64,000 nucleotides of DNA from Welwitschia mirabilis (taxonomy: Eukaryota; Gnetophyta; Gnetopsida; Welwitschiales). The DNA lies in the NCBI GenBank assembly GCA_051453625.1, contig JBOZIK010000001.1:180149004-180213003 (forward strand), written 5' to 3'. Shown here in pieces: positions 32,591-44,775 of the stretch. Under the pieces are notes generated by a model. It was not told the DNA's origin. It did no database searches and saw only the letters and a list, made by a program, of their open reading frames with translations. The stretch's first letter is position 1, and each line of letters opens with the position of its first letter. Position numbers and translations under genes: made by a program.

Positions 32591-34640
32591 TAAGACATCA
32601 AAAAATCGATGGTAAAGAGAAACTAGATAAGTTAATCAATAACTAGTATATCATATTCTGTAGAAGCTTAAGATCTAGATTTGAAATAATAAAATATAGG
32701 CTTGAGCTAATCACATGTAACTAATTTCTTTCCCTAACTAATGTATGAAATAACTCAAATAAAATTGAAACTTCATAATAACAATGAAAATAAAAAAGAT
32801 ATAATCAATTTTAATGATCATGGACATTTAAAACAAATATGAATGAAATCCGTTCTATATTGCTAATAGTCTATCACCCTATTAATGATGTATTGAAGTA
32901 TATAGTATAGTTACTTTTAAACTATTTGGCTAATGAATTCATGAATGGATTACATGTCATGAAATGAAAGACAAAACACAATTTATACTTTTAACTAATT
33001 ATATGCATGACATGTTGATACAAATTATAAATAAATAACTAGAATAAAGTAAAATAAACTTGTATTTCCTATGAATTATTCATGAATTCTAATTAACCTT
33101 AAAATAATGTTATAAAAACAACAGAAAAAATAGAAATATAACAACTAACTAAGGACATATAGTTAAGTTGTATTCTAACAATATTTCAATAAGAAATACT
33201 TAAGTGTATTACATAACTTAAGATTTATTATAAATGAAATTTAGTTATAAGTAGTGTTAAAATAAATTCTCTAAATGAAATCACTAATCTAATTTCCTTT
33301 TCAATGAAAAAGAATCATATTTATAATGAATTTAAAAAGGTAAATAGAGAATCTCACAAATCAAATTTTATNNNNNNNNNNNNNNNNNNNNNNNNNNNNN
33401 NNNNNNNNNNNNNNNNNNNNNNNNNNNNNNNNNNNNNNNNNNNNNNNNNNNNNNNNNNNNNNNNNNNNNNNAAATTGAAAATTCATCATGATAATGAAAA
33501 TAAAAAAGATATAATCAATTTTAATGATCATGTACATTTAAAACAAATATGAATGAAATCCATTCTATATTGCTAATAGTCTGTCACCCTATTAATGATG
33601 TATTGAAGTATATAGTATAGTTACTTGTAAACTATTTGGCTAATGAATTCATGAATGGATTACATGTTATAAAATGAAAGACAAAACACAATTTATACTT
33701 TTAACTAATTATATGCATGAAATGTTGATACAAATTTTAAATAAATAACTAGAATAGAGTGAAATTAACTTGTATTTCCTATTAATTATTCATGAATTCT
33801 AATTAACCTTAAAATAATGTTATAAAAACAACAACAAAAATAGAAATAAATCAACTAACTAAGGACATATAGTTAAATTGTATCCTAATAATATTTAAAT
33901 AATAAATACTTAAGTGTATTACATAACTTAAGCTTTATTATAAATGAAATTTAGTTATAAGTAGTGTTGAAATAAAATCTCTAAATGAAATTACTAATTT
34001 AATTTCCTTTTCCAATGAAAAAGAATCATATTTATAATGAATTTGCAAAGGCAAATAGAGAATCTCAAAAATCAAATTAATGTTAAACCAAATACAAATA
34101 ATTAAGATTTAGAATAAATATTAATTTAACCTCAATTTTTCCCTTTAACTTCTTATCATCTTCTTGAAAATGCTTATCAGCTATGTTGTCACTCATCCAT
34201 AGAATGTGATAAAATATTCATCCTTATCACATGGTTGTCATAGGAATTTTATAATTCTATCATGTATTAATAATTGAGATCAACTACAATATTAGAATGC
34301 TCTGACTATTCCACATGTTTTTCCATTATCACTATGTGATAAATCAAAAAATGATCCAGATCACATACTTATCATGATATGATAAACCAACCTAAGGGAT
34401 AACAAACAATTAAATAATTTTATTACATCTTTATTAATAGAAGCTTAGATTGTAATATAAATAAGTAAAATAAAATATGTGTAAGCTTTTAGAAAAAACA
34501 TTCAATTTTATTTAAACATATTTTTTAAATAAAATTTCAAAGTAAAACTATATTATATACATGACAATATTTACATGGAAAAAGAATTTGAAGTTATGAT
34601 TTAAAACACTAAATTTTTAAAGCTACTAGGCTACTTCAGT
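32590..34640 (-). repeat. Unclassified repeat F, copy 2
   Basis: This is the counterpart of 17880-19380, same orientation, enlarged by a gap-flanking duplication (32740-33371 with 33472-34085). On its high-coordinate side it abuts gag sequence of element G (34640-34800, minus). In element C, copy 1 abuts the zinc-knuckle part of gag. F therefore sits next to gag in both elements. Confidence 0.6.
32740..34085 (+). repeat. Gap-flanking direct duplication within F copy 2
   Basis: About 610 nt from TGAATGAAATCC-containing sequence to the AATAGAGAATCTCA block are present on both sides of the 100-N gap 33372-33471 with a few percent difference. Confidence 0.85.
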
Positions 34641-35283
34641 ATCTCTAGAACATATTTTCTAATTTTGAGTGATATTATCTAAATTTTCTTAAGTTATTTA
34701 ATGCTTCATCTAATGCTTTAGATGTGAAGTTTCCACCATTTTCCATTTTTATTAGTCTCCTACTTTATGCCTTTAGTCCTTTATAAAAAAAATCTTAATA
34801 ATCTTTAAGCCATAAATCCATGNNNNNNNNNNNNNNNNNNNNNNNNNNNNNNNNNNNNNNNNNNNNNNNNNNNNNNNNNNNNNNNNNNNNNNNNNNNNNN
34901 NNNNNNNNNNNNNNNNNNNNNNATAAATAAAATAAAAATATGTGTAAGATTTTAGAAAAAACATTTAATTTTATTTAAACATATTTTTTAAATAAAATTT
35001 CAAAGTAAAACTATATCATATACATAACAATATGTACATGGAAAAAGAATTTGAAGTTATGCTCTAAAACACTAAATTTTTAAAGCTACTAGGCTACTTT
35101 AGTATCTCTAGAACATATTTTCTAATTTGAGTGATTTCATCTAAATTTTCTAAATTTTTTTAATGCTTCATCTAATTCTTTAGATGTGAAGTTTACACCA
35201 TTCATCATTTTTATTAGTCTCCTACTTTATTACTTTAGTTCTTTGTAAAAAAATCTTGATAATATTTAAGCCACAAATCCATG
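34440..35283 (+). repeat. Gap-flanking direct duplication spanning the F/gag junction
   Basis: About 370 nt including the junction of repeat F with gag stand on both sides of the 100-N gap 34823-34922. The copies differ at scattered sites, and both keep the junction, so F was next to gag before the duplication. Confidence 0.85.
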
Positions 35284-35690
35284 TTGTGAACATCTATTTA
35301 ATACATTTTTAAAGTCTTTAAAGATTTAATTGAAAATTATTTAACTTGTTTTAAAAAGTTCATAATTTTTCTTCTAAGTTCATTTATTTTGTGGATTGGA
35401 AAGTATTCTACTCAAGAACCCATGAATGAAATCTCTTCATGACCTAACAAATCAAGTTTTAAGTTGTAAAAGATTTTTCTTATTCTTTTAAAGAGAATAG
35501 AAAAGGTTTCATTCTAGCTACTTTATCTTAACTTTCTATGATTAAATTTAAATCTTCAAACTATATTAAGTGTTCATAGGAAACTTTAGAACCTAATTCA
35601 TCAAACTTAGGTAGAAAATTCATGATAGATGATTTTATGTTAATTCTATTCATGTAAGGAATAAAACCATATAGGAAGGGGTAGCCAGAA
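34640..35690 (-). pseudogene. gag: Element G gag pseudogene
   Basis: The minus strand, from high coordinate, reads FLPKFDELGSKVSYEHLI, FEDLNLIIE, DKVARMKPFLFSLKE, then FFYKGLKA, stop, SRRLIKMENGGNFTSKALDE (about 34800-34690 and again, variant, in 35290-35150). These are the F-G--EDPHEHL--F, LK-RLFPFSLKDKA--W, F-NGL---SR-L-D-A-GG and KT-DEA blocks of plant gypsy gag. A 100-N gap (34823-34922) lies inside a duplication (34440-34822 with 34923-35283). Many stops. Confidence 0.8.
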
Positions 35691-36330
35691 ACTTAGGTTT
35701 TCATAATACTTTAAAGTTCTTCTAGGTAATTCTTGATGGATGTTATCTCCATCTACATCAAATATGATGAATTTAACAAAAAGATTTTATGACAAGTTGA
35801 TAACACAAAATAATGGAAATTACTAAGTACATAATTTATAAATTTGATGATAAAAAATTTTAGAAAAGGTAGGGTAATAATAATTAAAGTGATGGTAGTA
35901 AAGATCAATTACAAAATTTTATAATGTAAAAAAAATAAAAAATAATATAAAACGTTATGCTATTTGACATAGGACATTGCAAAGAAAAAGTTTCTAATTC
36001 TCAAAGTTTCCATTCAGTAAATAAAAGTAACTATTAATAACAAAACACACAAAGAGGTTCTATAAATTTTAATAATAGAATTAACCTATTAACTTTACAA
36101 CTAGAAATGTAAAAATAGGGATAAATTACACCTAAAAAGAAGTGCTATCCTGTATGTAGATCTGAAGTAAATGTTCATATATCCATGCATCTATGCTATG
36201 GATGTATCTGGTTTTTGTAAAATATATGTAATTTATTTTTAAATGTTATTAAAGATATCAAAAAAAAGTTATTTTTTTAAAAACACTGGTTTTTGGTAAG
36301 CCAAGATACACTAATTACAATTCATGATAA

Positions 36331-36345
36331 TGGCACCAAGAAAAT
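36331..36345 (-). other. Element G primer binding site (degenerate)
   Basis: On the minus strand CTTGGTGCCATT, the Asp-tRNA-type core, lies just below the LTR-like end at 36345 (TGCTACATC on the plus strand). It is about 640 nt upstream of the first readable gag, the usual leader distance. Confidence 0.5.
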
Positions 36346-36573
36346 GCTACATCTTGACTTGTGTAATAGATTATAATATATTATCTATTTAAGAAGGTAT
36401 ATGTAGCAGTTTTAAAAGTGAAACTAGGACATTCTATTATAGCATAACTAATCCTAATTATTATTATCTCATAGGGATTGTAAAGGTACTTCAAAGTTTA
36501 TAGAACTAATAGGGGTTTCAAAGGTGGCTTTACATATAAGGAAAATTTAGAAAGTAATTAAAGAAGAACTACA
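36346..36573 (-). repeat. Element G 5' LTR remnant, cut by element B
   Basis: This short non-coding stretch lies between the G primer site and the first base of the element B LTR. Its position suggests the 3' part of the G 5' LTR, into which B inserted. The remainder, if present, would lie beyond 45432 but was not recognised. Confidence 0.4.
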
Positions 36574-38179
36574 TGTTACGATGTCAAATTATTTGTATTT
36601 GATAAGGTATTTTGAGTACTTTTGCAACACATTTATATAGGTTTAGATGTAATTCTAATGTTTGTGAGAGTCAATGGGATGATCATGAAAACATGCAACT
36701 CTTGAAATATTTTAAGGTATTTTAGACATATTCTAATACGTAGCATTTTGAAGAAAAGATCAATGATGTAGAAGGCTGATTTCTCTTAGCTAAAAAGATA
36801 AGGAAGCCTATTCTTCCCTTTATCATCCCCACAATAGATAGGATAACACTGAAGCTAATATGAACTAAAATAGTGGGGCTAAGTATGGGGATAAAAGGTA
36901 ATGGCTTATCTATCATTATAAGGTATCATCCCTAGTATCATCCAGATGATAGTCAAGATGACAACTATTTTCTATTAATGAAATGATTTATCTTTGTAAA
37001 GGAAGTCATGCATCCCATATGGAATACTAGGATCTCATCTCTGACTTTTAAGGTTTCATTTCCAAAAATTTCAATGTAAAATTATAAATATTCCTATTAT
37101 CCTTACTCCTAATGCATCATTTACACTAAAAGGTCTTATGATAGGAGATTAATGGATAAGAGGTCCATTCTATGCTACAGAGAGAAGTCTTTCTTGGTGT
37201 TAGGCTGTGTGTCCTCCATTAAGGTGCTGCTGCTTTGTAAATGGATGTTAATTCAATATTAATACAAATATTACTTCACTTTTATTATGTGCATCACCCT
37301 TATGATTTAACTTGGTTATGAATCTATGACAACTTCATAGTTGATCTAAATTATGAGGATAACCTTTGTTAAGATTGACACTGTTAATATAGATCTTGCA
37401 TTTCATTCCATATTGATTTTTCATAATTNNNNNNNNNNNNNNNNNNNNNNNNNNNNNNNNNNNNNNNNNNNNNNNNNNNNNNNNNNNNNNNNNNNNNNNN
37501 NNNNNNNNNNNNNNNNNNNNNNNNNNNNNNNNNNNNNNNNNNNNNNNNNNNNNNNNNNNNNNNNNNNNNNNNNNNNNNNNNNNNNNNNNNNNNNNNNNNN
37601 NNNNNNNNNNNNNNNNNNNNNNNNNNNNNNNNNNNNNNNNNNNNNNNNNNNNNNNNNNNNNNNNNNNNNNNNNNNNNNNNNNNNNNNNNNNNNNNNNNNN
37701 NNNNNNNNNNNNNNNNNNNNNNNNNNNNNNNNNNNNNNNNNNNNNNNNNACACTGTTAATATAGATCTTGCATTTCATTCCATATTGATTTTTCATAATT
37801 TCATATTCTATTTAATGTATCTTATAGCTTATGTTGGTTAGGGCTAAATGACATTTTTCCTAATTGATCTAAGTTATAAGGACTAATCTTGATGATAAAA
37901 AGATTGGTGGTTAAATAGATTCATTATTCATTGCATTTGCATTTCACCATCATTTATCTTGCATGTTACTTTTTCATTACTCTTATTTCATTTACCTAAA
38001 AGAAAAAAAACTAAAAATACTTTGTTGAAATCAATTATTTAACTTCTAGCTTAGTTATTCAATGGATTATGACATTCAAATTAACTCCCATCTATACTAG
38101 TGTGTGTTTTTCTATAAGCATTTATGATCTACAATATTTGCTTAAGGACTTAAGAATTGTACAAATTCACATTAAAGCA
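36574..38179 (+). repeat. Element B 5' LTR
   Basis: It starts TGTTACGATGTCAAATTATT and aligns with the B 3' LTR at 44185 (ATGTCAAATTATTTGTATTT shared), ending near CACATTAAAGCA before the primer site. It contains hairpin modules at about 36821-36848 and 36920-36963 (perfect core TATCATCCAGATGATA at 36936-36951), a TATA box at 37083-37090, and the conserved GTGTTAGGCTGTG/TCCTCCATTAAGG stretch. A 321-N gap (37429-37749) inside a direct duplication inflates its length. Confidence 0.85.
37380..37800 (+). repeat. Gap-flanking direct duplication in B 5' LTR
   Basis: ACACTGTTAATATAGATCTT and the next 30 nt to TTTTCATAATT are identical on both sides of the 321-N gap. With no divergence visible, this one may be an assembly overlap. 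Confidence 0.85.
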
Positions 38180-38196
38180 TTTTGATGCCATTTTCA
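38180..38196 (+). other. Element B primer binding site
   Basis: TTTTGATGCCATTTTCA follows the LTR end directly and matches the position and core (TGCCATTT) of the A and D sites. Confidence 0.6.
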
Positions 38197-38955
38197 AAAA
38201 AGGATATACAAAGCTAAAGGATTATTACTATCAAGATAAGTACCATGGATTTTGATTTAAATTATTTATTTAAAATAATATTGTATTTCTACTTTAGATT
38301 CCATAGGTTTATTTTTTACAATTTTTATTTTAGCAGTATTAGTAAGCCCTATTATCCTATCTATTATCCAGATGATGTTATGAATAATAGTATTCATTTT
38401 ATGTTTTTCTTTGATTTTTTTTTTCATTNNNNNNNNNNNNNNNNNNNNNNNNNNNNNNNNNNNNNNNNNNNNNNNNNNNNNNNNNNNNNNNNNNNNNNNN
38501 NNNNNNNNNNNNNNNNNNNNNNNNNNNNGATGTTATGAATAATAGTATTCATTTTATGTTTTTCTTTGATTTTTTTTTGCATTAAAGATTTTCTGTTTTT
38601 CAATAGTATAAATCGTCCTCTCTATTCTCCAGATAACTTAGCAGACAACTATAAGTAGTTTTACTTTTCTTTCTAATTTTTTGTAGTTATTTTTTTCTAT
38701 TTTTACACAATACTGTTCACTGTCTTTGACATTATCTAGATGATGGATGAGATAATGAAATTATGCATCTTTCGAGTGATAAGGATCCAAATCATTTTCA
38801 TTAAAAAAATGAAACATCAGAGGGAACAAAGCATGATCTTCATCTTGTACTTATATTCCTTATCATCTTGATTAAATTCTCTTGTTCTATCCTTTTCAAT
38901 TTTTCAATGGATAGCGATAAGAAACCCTTGAAGAAATTATTTTTTAAAGAAGAAG
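38197..38955 (+). other. Element B leader with hairpin modules
   Basis: Modules lie at about 38353-38392 (TATCCAGATGAT core), 38606-38652 and 38718-38758 (ATTATCTAGATGAT core). The 100-N gap 38429-38528 is flanked by copies of GATGTTATGAATAATAGTAT. From 38904 a short frame MDSDKKPLKKLFFKEE runs into the 685-N gap 38956-39640, so any gag start is hidden. Confidence 0.55.
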
Positions 38956-39640
38956 NNNNNNNNNNNNNNNNNNNNNNNNNNNNNNNNNNNNNNNNNNNNN
39001 NNNNNNNNNNNNNNNNNNNNNNNNNNNNNNNNNNNNNNNNNNNNNNNNNNNNNNNNNNNNNNNNNNNNNNNNNNNNNNNNNNNNNNNNNNNNNNNNNNNN
39101 NNNNNNNNNNNNNNNNNNNNNNNNNNNNNNNNNNNNNNNNNNNNNNNNNNNNNNNNNNNNNNNNNNNNNNNNNNNNNNNNNNNNNNNNNNNNNNNNNNNN
39201 NNNNNNNNNNNNNNNNNNNNNNNNNNNNNNNNNNNNNNNNNNNNNNNNNNNNNNNNNNNNNNNNNNNNNNNNNNNNNNNNNNNNNNNNNNNNNNNNNNNN
39301 NNNNNNNNNNNNNNNNNNNNNNNNNNNNNNNNNNNNNNNNNNNNNNNNNNNNNNNNNNNNNNNNNNNNNNNNNNNNNNNNNNNNNNNNNNNNNNNNNNNN
39401 NNNNNNNNNNNNNNNNNNNNNNNNNNNNNNNNNNNNNNNNNNNNNNNNNNNNNNNNNNNNNNNNNNNNNNNNNNNNNNNNNNNNNNNNNNNNNNNNNNNN
39501 NNNNNNNNNNNNNNNNNNNNNNNNNNNNNNNNNNNNNNNNNNNNNNNNNNNNNNNNNNNNNNNNNNNNNNNNNNNNNNNNNNNNNNNNNNNNNNNNNNNN
39601 NNNNNNNNNNNNNNNNNNNNNNNNNNNNNNNNNNNNNNNN

Positions 39641-40250
39641 ATTCATTCATTAAGAATCTAAAAACTTTTCAGTCTATGACAAAGATGATGCTCAAATGTC
39701 TCTTTATGATCTTTTTGATAAATATAACAACTTGGAGAATAAGAGTAATATTTAACAAGAGAAGGAAGATATATTCAAAATCAATGATGAGAAAAGTGAA
39801 GAAACAACTCAACAAATTAATTATTAAGATAAAAATGAAGAAAATGAACATAATAAAGGACTCATAGAGATTTAATTAAACTTATTAGAGATATATTTGT
39901 TCATTCTACTCATATTTCTCCATCCCTTTTATCTATGCTTTTATGTTTAACTTCAAATCACATTCTTCCTTCTACTTCCACTTCCACATTACCTTATGAT
40001 CTTGATAATGATAACTTTACTCCATTTCTTCTATTTTATCCTTCATGAAATTCTCAAAACCATATCCCTTTTTTTGACTTTTATAAAATCCATATTTTTG
40101 ATGTGTCTATTCTTAATATATCTCAATATCTTTCTTTTGAAACTTCATATGATACTCAAATTAACATCCTTTCTACCAAGTTTACTTTACCTTGTACCTC
40201 TAATGATTACTCTTTGTAAAAGTATGACTTGGAATATCTTATAATTTTAA
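39641..40250 (+). pseudogene. Element B internal coding remnant of unknown function
   Basis: A frame reads VYDKDDAQMSLYDLFDKYNN, LENKSNI, then QEKEDIFKINDEKSEETTQ. A later stretch reads SLLSMLLCLTSNHILPSTST, PYDLDNDNFTPFL and FDVSILNISQYLSFETSYDT. The first is acidic and helical-looking. I do not recognise a domain. It lies where gag or polymerase would be expected but shows no gag, protease or RT motif. Confidence 0.35.
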
Positions 40251-40640
40251 ATTGAAGTAAGCCTTATCTTCTTGATTATGATCCATGCTTATAAAGAATC
40301 TTAAGAATATTCTTAACCTTATTGAATATTTTAAAAATCCCTTAAAAAATTCTTGGATCCATTCTTTGAGTAGTGCCTTGAATGAATTATATAATGAGAC
40401 TCATGACTTATGATGTTTTAATAAGAGATTATTTATTAATGAAATTTATCACTTTTTTATCTCTTATTTGGATTTTAAAATTTGTGCTATTAAAGTTTTA
40501 TCCTTTTACTCTCTCTTCCTTCAATTATTGTAATCTAAAATGATTATATGCCTTTTATGTTTTATCAATAAGTTTCTTTTTGGTTTAGCCCTTGTTTTTC
40601 CAAAACGTATAATGCCTAAGTGCATCATTTACGCAACTAG

Positions 40641-40763
40641 TTAACCTCTCAATGGTTAGGTCCTTATATTTTAGAAAAAGTACATTCTAAATGGCTTAGT
40701 TGAAATATCCAATTCAACCACTTGGGAAATTCAAAAGTTAATGGAAAGAAGGTTAAAAATCAT
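40641..40763 (+). pseudogene. Integrase C-terminal remnant, copy 1 (element B)
   Basis: LTSQWLGPYILEKVHSKW (40641-40694) matches the LKSRW-GPY---KV block, GLVEIS in the next frame matches GAVEI, and SKVNGKKVKNH (40731-40763) matches the FKVNGQRLKHY ending of Athila/Tat integrases. Frames change between blocks and stops occur. Confidence 0.7.
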
Positions 40764-41802
40764 TGAGATGCCTACTGATTAAATCTTAAACATGAAAGGA
40801 GCACTTATCTTGGAAAATCTCCTACCATTATTTGAATTCTTCCTTAGAAAATTCCTTTAGTAAATGTTATGCTATCACTTAAACATCTCTAACTTGACTT
40901 ATCTATTACTTTATAAAGTTACTATGACTAGTAATCTTTTACTTGAGCACTTCAAAATAATAAGATTGAATTCATCTAATCTTAAGACATTCATACGCTT
41001 ATGAACTTCATTTGAAGGAAGATGACTTGGTTCTTAAGTTCTCTCTCAAGGATTTGAGTCTTTACTTATTTGGGTGTGTTCTTTCCTTGTTTTGCATTTC
41101 ATTACTTCACCCTTATCCTTAAGAGTACTTGATTATGTGTGATATTTTTACTTCACTTTAAGATTTAAAAAAAGAAAAAAGAAAGAAAAAGAAAAATACT
41201 TTACCATGATCTTTTATCTAAAATAAACCATGATGTCCTATTGCAAGTGTATTAGGGCAAATTTTCCCAAAAGGAGCCTTTAGCATTGTGATATAATTTC
41301 TGTGGGAATTCCACTTGGGAGTTAGTTGACCATGCATTATGGGTTCTTACTTCTCTGATAGTGGTTATACTCCCCTCATCATAGAATAATAATTATGACT
41401 TAGAGGCTATTTCTTGTTTCTTAGACTCATTGTGCATACAATNNNNNNNNNNNNNNNNNNNNNNNNNNNNNNNNNNNNNNNNNNNNNNNNNNNNNNNNNN
41501 NNNNNNNNNNNNNNNNNNNNNNNNNNNNNNNNNNNNNNNNNNAATGAATTATATAATGAGACTCATGACTTATGATGTTTTAATAAGAGATTATTTATTA
41601 ATGAAATTTATCACTTTTTCATCTCTTATTTGGATTCTAAAATTTTTGATATTAAATTTCTATCCTTTTACTCTTTCTTCCTTCAATTATTTTAATCTAA
41701 AATGATTGTATACCTTTTATGTTTTATCAATAAGTTTCTTTTTGGTTTAGCCCTTGGTTTTCTAAAATGTATAATGCCTAAGTCCATCTTTTATACAACT
41801 AG

Positions 41803-41925
41803 TTAACCTCTCAATGGTTAGGTCCTTATCTTTTAGAAAAAGTACATTTTAATGGATCAATTAAAATATCTAAATAAAATACTTAGAAGATTCAGAAATT
41901 TAATAGATAAAAGGTTATAAATCAT
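41803..41925 (+). pseudogene. Integrase C-terminal remnant, copy 2 (element B)
   Basis: This is the duplicate of the preceding feature, readable in one frame as LTSQWLGPYLLEKVHFNGSI, KISK, KIQKFNR and KVINH with three stops. It keeps the reading frame better than copy 1. No catalytic core of the integrase is found upstream of either copy. Confidence 0.7.
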
Positions 41926-42659
41926 TAAGATACCTATCAATTAAACCTTGAACATCATAGAAGCACTTGTCTTGGAAATTATTCTATCATTTTCCAAATT
42001 CTTCCTTAGCCGATTTCCTTGATGAATGTTATGCTATTACTTAAACATCTTTAACTTGAATTATGTATTACTTTATGAAGTTACCATGACTAGTAATCTT
42101 TTACTTGAGAATTTTAAAATGATGAGATTAGATTCATCTAATATTAATATATTCATATATGTATGAACTCCATTTTTAAAGAAGATGTCTTGATTCTTCT
42201 ATTCTCTTTCAATGGTATGATTCTTTAGTTGTTTGGGTGTGTTCTTCCTTGTTTCTAATCTCATTGTTTTTCCTTGTTTCTCATCTCATTACTTCATCCT
42301 TATCCTTAAGAGTACTTGGTCACATGGAATACCCTTTATTTCACTTTGAAAATACAAAAAGGGAGATGAATAATAAAAGTTTACTATGATCTTTTACAAA
42401 TTATGATGTCCTATTACAAGTGAATTGTGCTAAAGTTTCCTAATAGGAGCCTTTGGAAGTATGATATGATATCTATGGGAATTTTACTAGGAGATTAGTT
42501 AGACATGCTTTGTGGATCCTTACTCCTTTGATAGTGGTTGCACTTCCCTCATCATAGAAAAATAATTATCACTTATAAAGGCTATGATGTTAGTGATGTT
42601 CTTAATGTCATAAGAAGAATTGATTATTTCCTAGACTCATTGTGCATATAATACTTTCA

Positions 42660-44172
42660 TAGAATCATTTCACTTTTTTAGGATTCTAGAATTGTTTTGG
42701 GATGTAAATAGGTAAGTCCACTTCTAAGAAACTTTTAATCTTATCATTAATTGATTAAAAAAATTACATATACTTGGTATTTTCATAATTATTACTTATC
42801 TAAATGATAATTTATGAAGTTTTTACATCATGTAATGCATTATTAATCATGTGATTTTATAATCTCTCCCAAGGAACTTTTCTAGGTTATAATTTTGAGT
42901 AGATAAACAATATTCTTCATGTTCTTAGTAATTCATTTTTATTTTTGTTTCCTTAGTTGTTTAGTTTTGCATTTCAAAGTCATTTTCATATTATTTCAAC
43001 ACATTAATTAGAAGTTAATAATTTAGTAGTTTTTCTTATTGTCTTTTTGCTTTCACTTATAGTTTTTATCTATAAGAGTTATCTTTCTTTTAGAACTTTT
43101 ATAGATGATGTATCTTTCATTTATGTTGATTCTATTTCCATTTCTTTTTTAAGTTTTAACACATGCACTTACAAATCTTAAAGGATTCTTGAGTTTGGGT
43201 ATAGTTGAGAACTTTTTACTATTTTGATGCATTATCATTACCTATCCTATCTCTTGCCTTGAGTTATTTTTATTTCGACTCCTTTACATGATTATTTTGA
43301 TGATGATCCTTCACTTTTTTAGACTTTATTATGACTTTCTAAATCTTTATTATTTCTATTATTGATTATTCAACCATACTTAGATTTAACTATTTTACCA
43401 AATCCTCTTTTTCTAGGTATCATCCCACCTCTGTCATCTGANNNNNNNNNNNNNNNNNNNNNNNNNNNNNNNNNNNNNNNNNNNNNNNNNNNNNNNNNNN
43501 NNNNNNNNNNNNNNNNNNNNNNNNNNNNNNNNNNNNNNNNNNNNNNNNNNNNNNNNNNNNNNNNNNNNNNNNNNNNNNNNNNNNNNNNNNNNNNNNNNNN
43601 NNATGATTCCATATTACTTGTATGATATGTAATATGGACATTAACTAGCAAGTCATAATAGCATAGTTATAGAACCTTCTTAGAGGTGTGATTTAGGATA
43701 TTCAAGAAATCATAAATAAGGAAAGTAATATTATGATTATTTTTGAATTTACCCTTGTATATTATATATAAAAGTAATTGATTATTTTGAGTTATTACTA
43801 CTTTAATTATTCATACACATCATCATTTTTATAGGTTATCATGGTTATCTATTATGATAATTTTTGTGTATGACATTTAATTTTATCTTATGATGTATTA
43901 AATGTTTTAAGTGCAAGGCTAATTAAGACTTCGTTACTTGGATTTTCTTGATCATCATATTCATAAGCACTTAGCTTTGATTCTGATTTTATAAGCATGT
44001 CATCCCTATTGCTGTCCAGATGGTACTAAGAATGATAGCACTATTGCACATCTTATAGAGGTAATTAGTTTTTATATTTGAACCTACATGATAAATATTT
44101 ATAAATATAATTTTAAATTTTGACTCATAATTTATAGTTGATTTCTTACTTTGTTAGGGACTGACAAGACTA
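42660..44172 (+). other. Element B 3' internal non-coding region
   Basis: This AT-rich stretch has a 161-N gap (43442-43602) and one hairpin module at about 43999-44039 (TGTCATCCC, core CTGTCCAGATGGT). No coding signal is recognised. It ends at the polypurine tract. Confidence 0.5.
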
Positions 44173-44184
44173 AGTGAGGGGCTA
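44173..44184 (+). other. Element B polypurine tract
   Basis: AGTGAGGGGCTA immediately precedes the LTR start TGTTGTAATG, like 5690-5707 in element A. Confidence 0.8.
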
Positions 44185-44414
44185 TGTTGTAATGTCAAAT
44201 TATTTGTATTTGATGGGGTATATTTAGTACTTTTGTAGGACATTTATATAGGTTTAGATGTAATTCTGATGATTATGGAGAGACAATATGATAATCATAA
44301 AAACATGTAATTCTTCACATAATTGGAGGCATTTTAGGTATGATCTAATACTTAGCATAATGAAGGAGGACTAAAAGTAAAGAAGACCAATTTACTCTAC
44401 CTGAGGAGCTTGGG

Positions 44415-44775
44415 AAGAGTGTCGTCCCCATTGTCATCTCCATAATAGAGGGGACGATAGCTTATAAAGACAACTACATAGGAATGGCTCATGCGCAACA
44501 CTTGGACAACAGCACATAATGGTAAGACATCGTCCCCTTGGTCATCTAGATGACAGGAAGGACAACGGATGCGAGGAAAACACATGCAACTATGATAGCA
44601 CATGGGCACATAGTTCAAGGTATCATCCCCTACGTCGTGTGGATAAAAGACAGGATAACGGCCTCGGTAACATGCACAGGCAACCCAAGGAGCTAATGAT
44701 ATCACATGGGCATACAACCTAAGGCAAGAAGGTGGCGTCGTCCCTACTGTCATGTGGATGGCGGATAGGACGATA
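44415..44775 (+). repeat. Cluster of four hairpin modules in B 3' LTR U3
   Basis: TCGTCCCC (44422-44429) pairs perfectly with GGGGACGA (44450-44457). GTCATCTAGATGAC (44541-44554) is a perfect 14-nt palindrome inside a weaker GTCC/GGAC arm. TCGTCC (44738-44743) pairs with GGACGA (44768-44773). The third copy (44621-44660) is more decayed. The spacing between modules is about 100 nt. Confidence 0.75.

Larger units (their letters stand above)
40380..42660 (+). repeat. Element B internal tandem duplication, about 1.1 kb unit
   Basis: 40380-41442 and 41543-42650 align end to end across a 100-N gap, starting with GAATTATATAATGAGACTCA. Divergence is far higher than in the other gap-flanking pairs, so this is a true old duplication and not an allelic or overlap artefact. 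Confidence 0.85.

Noticed and set aside
38245-38428. Phe/Tyr-rich plus-strand frame starting MDFDLNYLFK
   Set aside because: It lies in the T-rich leader of element B over a hairpin module. Aromatic-rich composition follows from T-richness.
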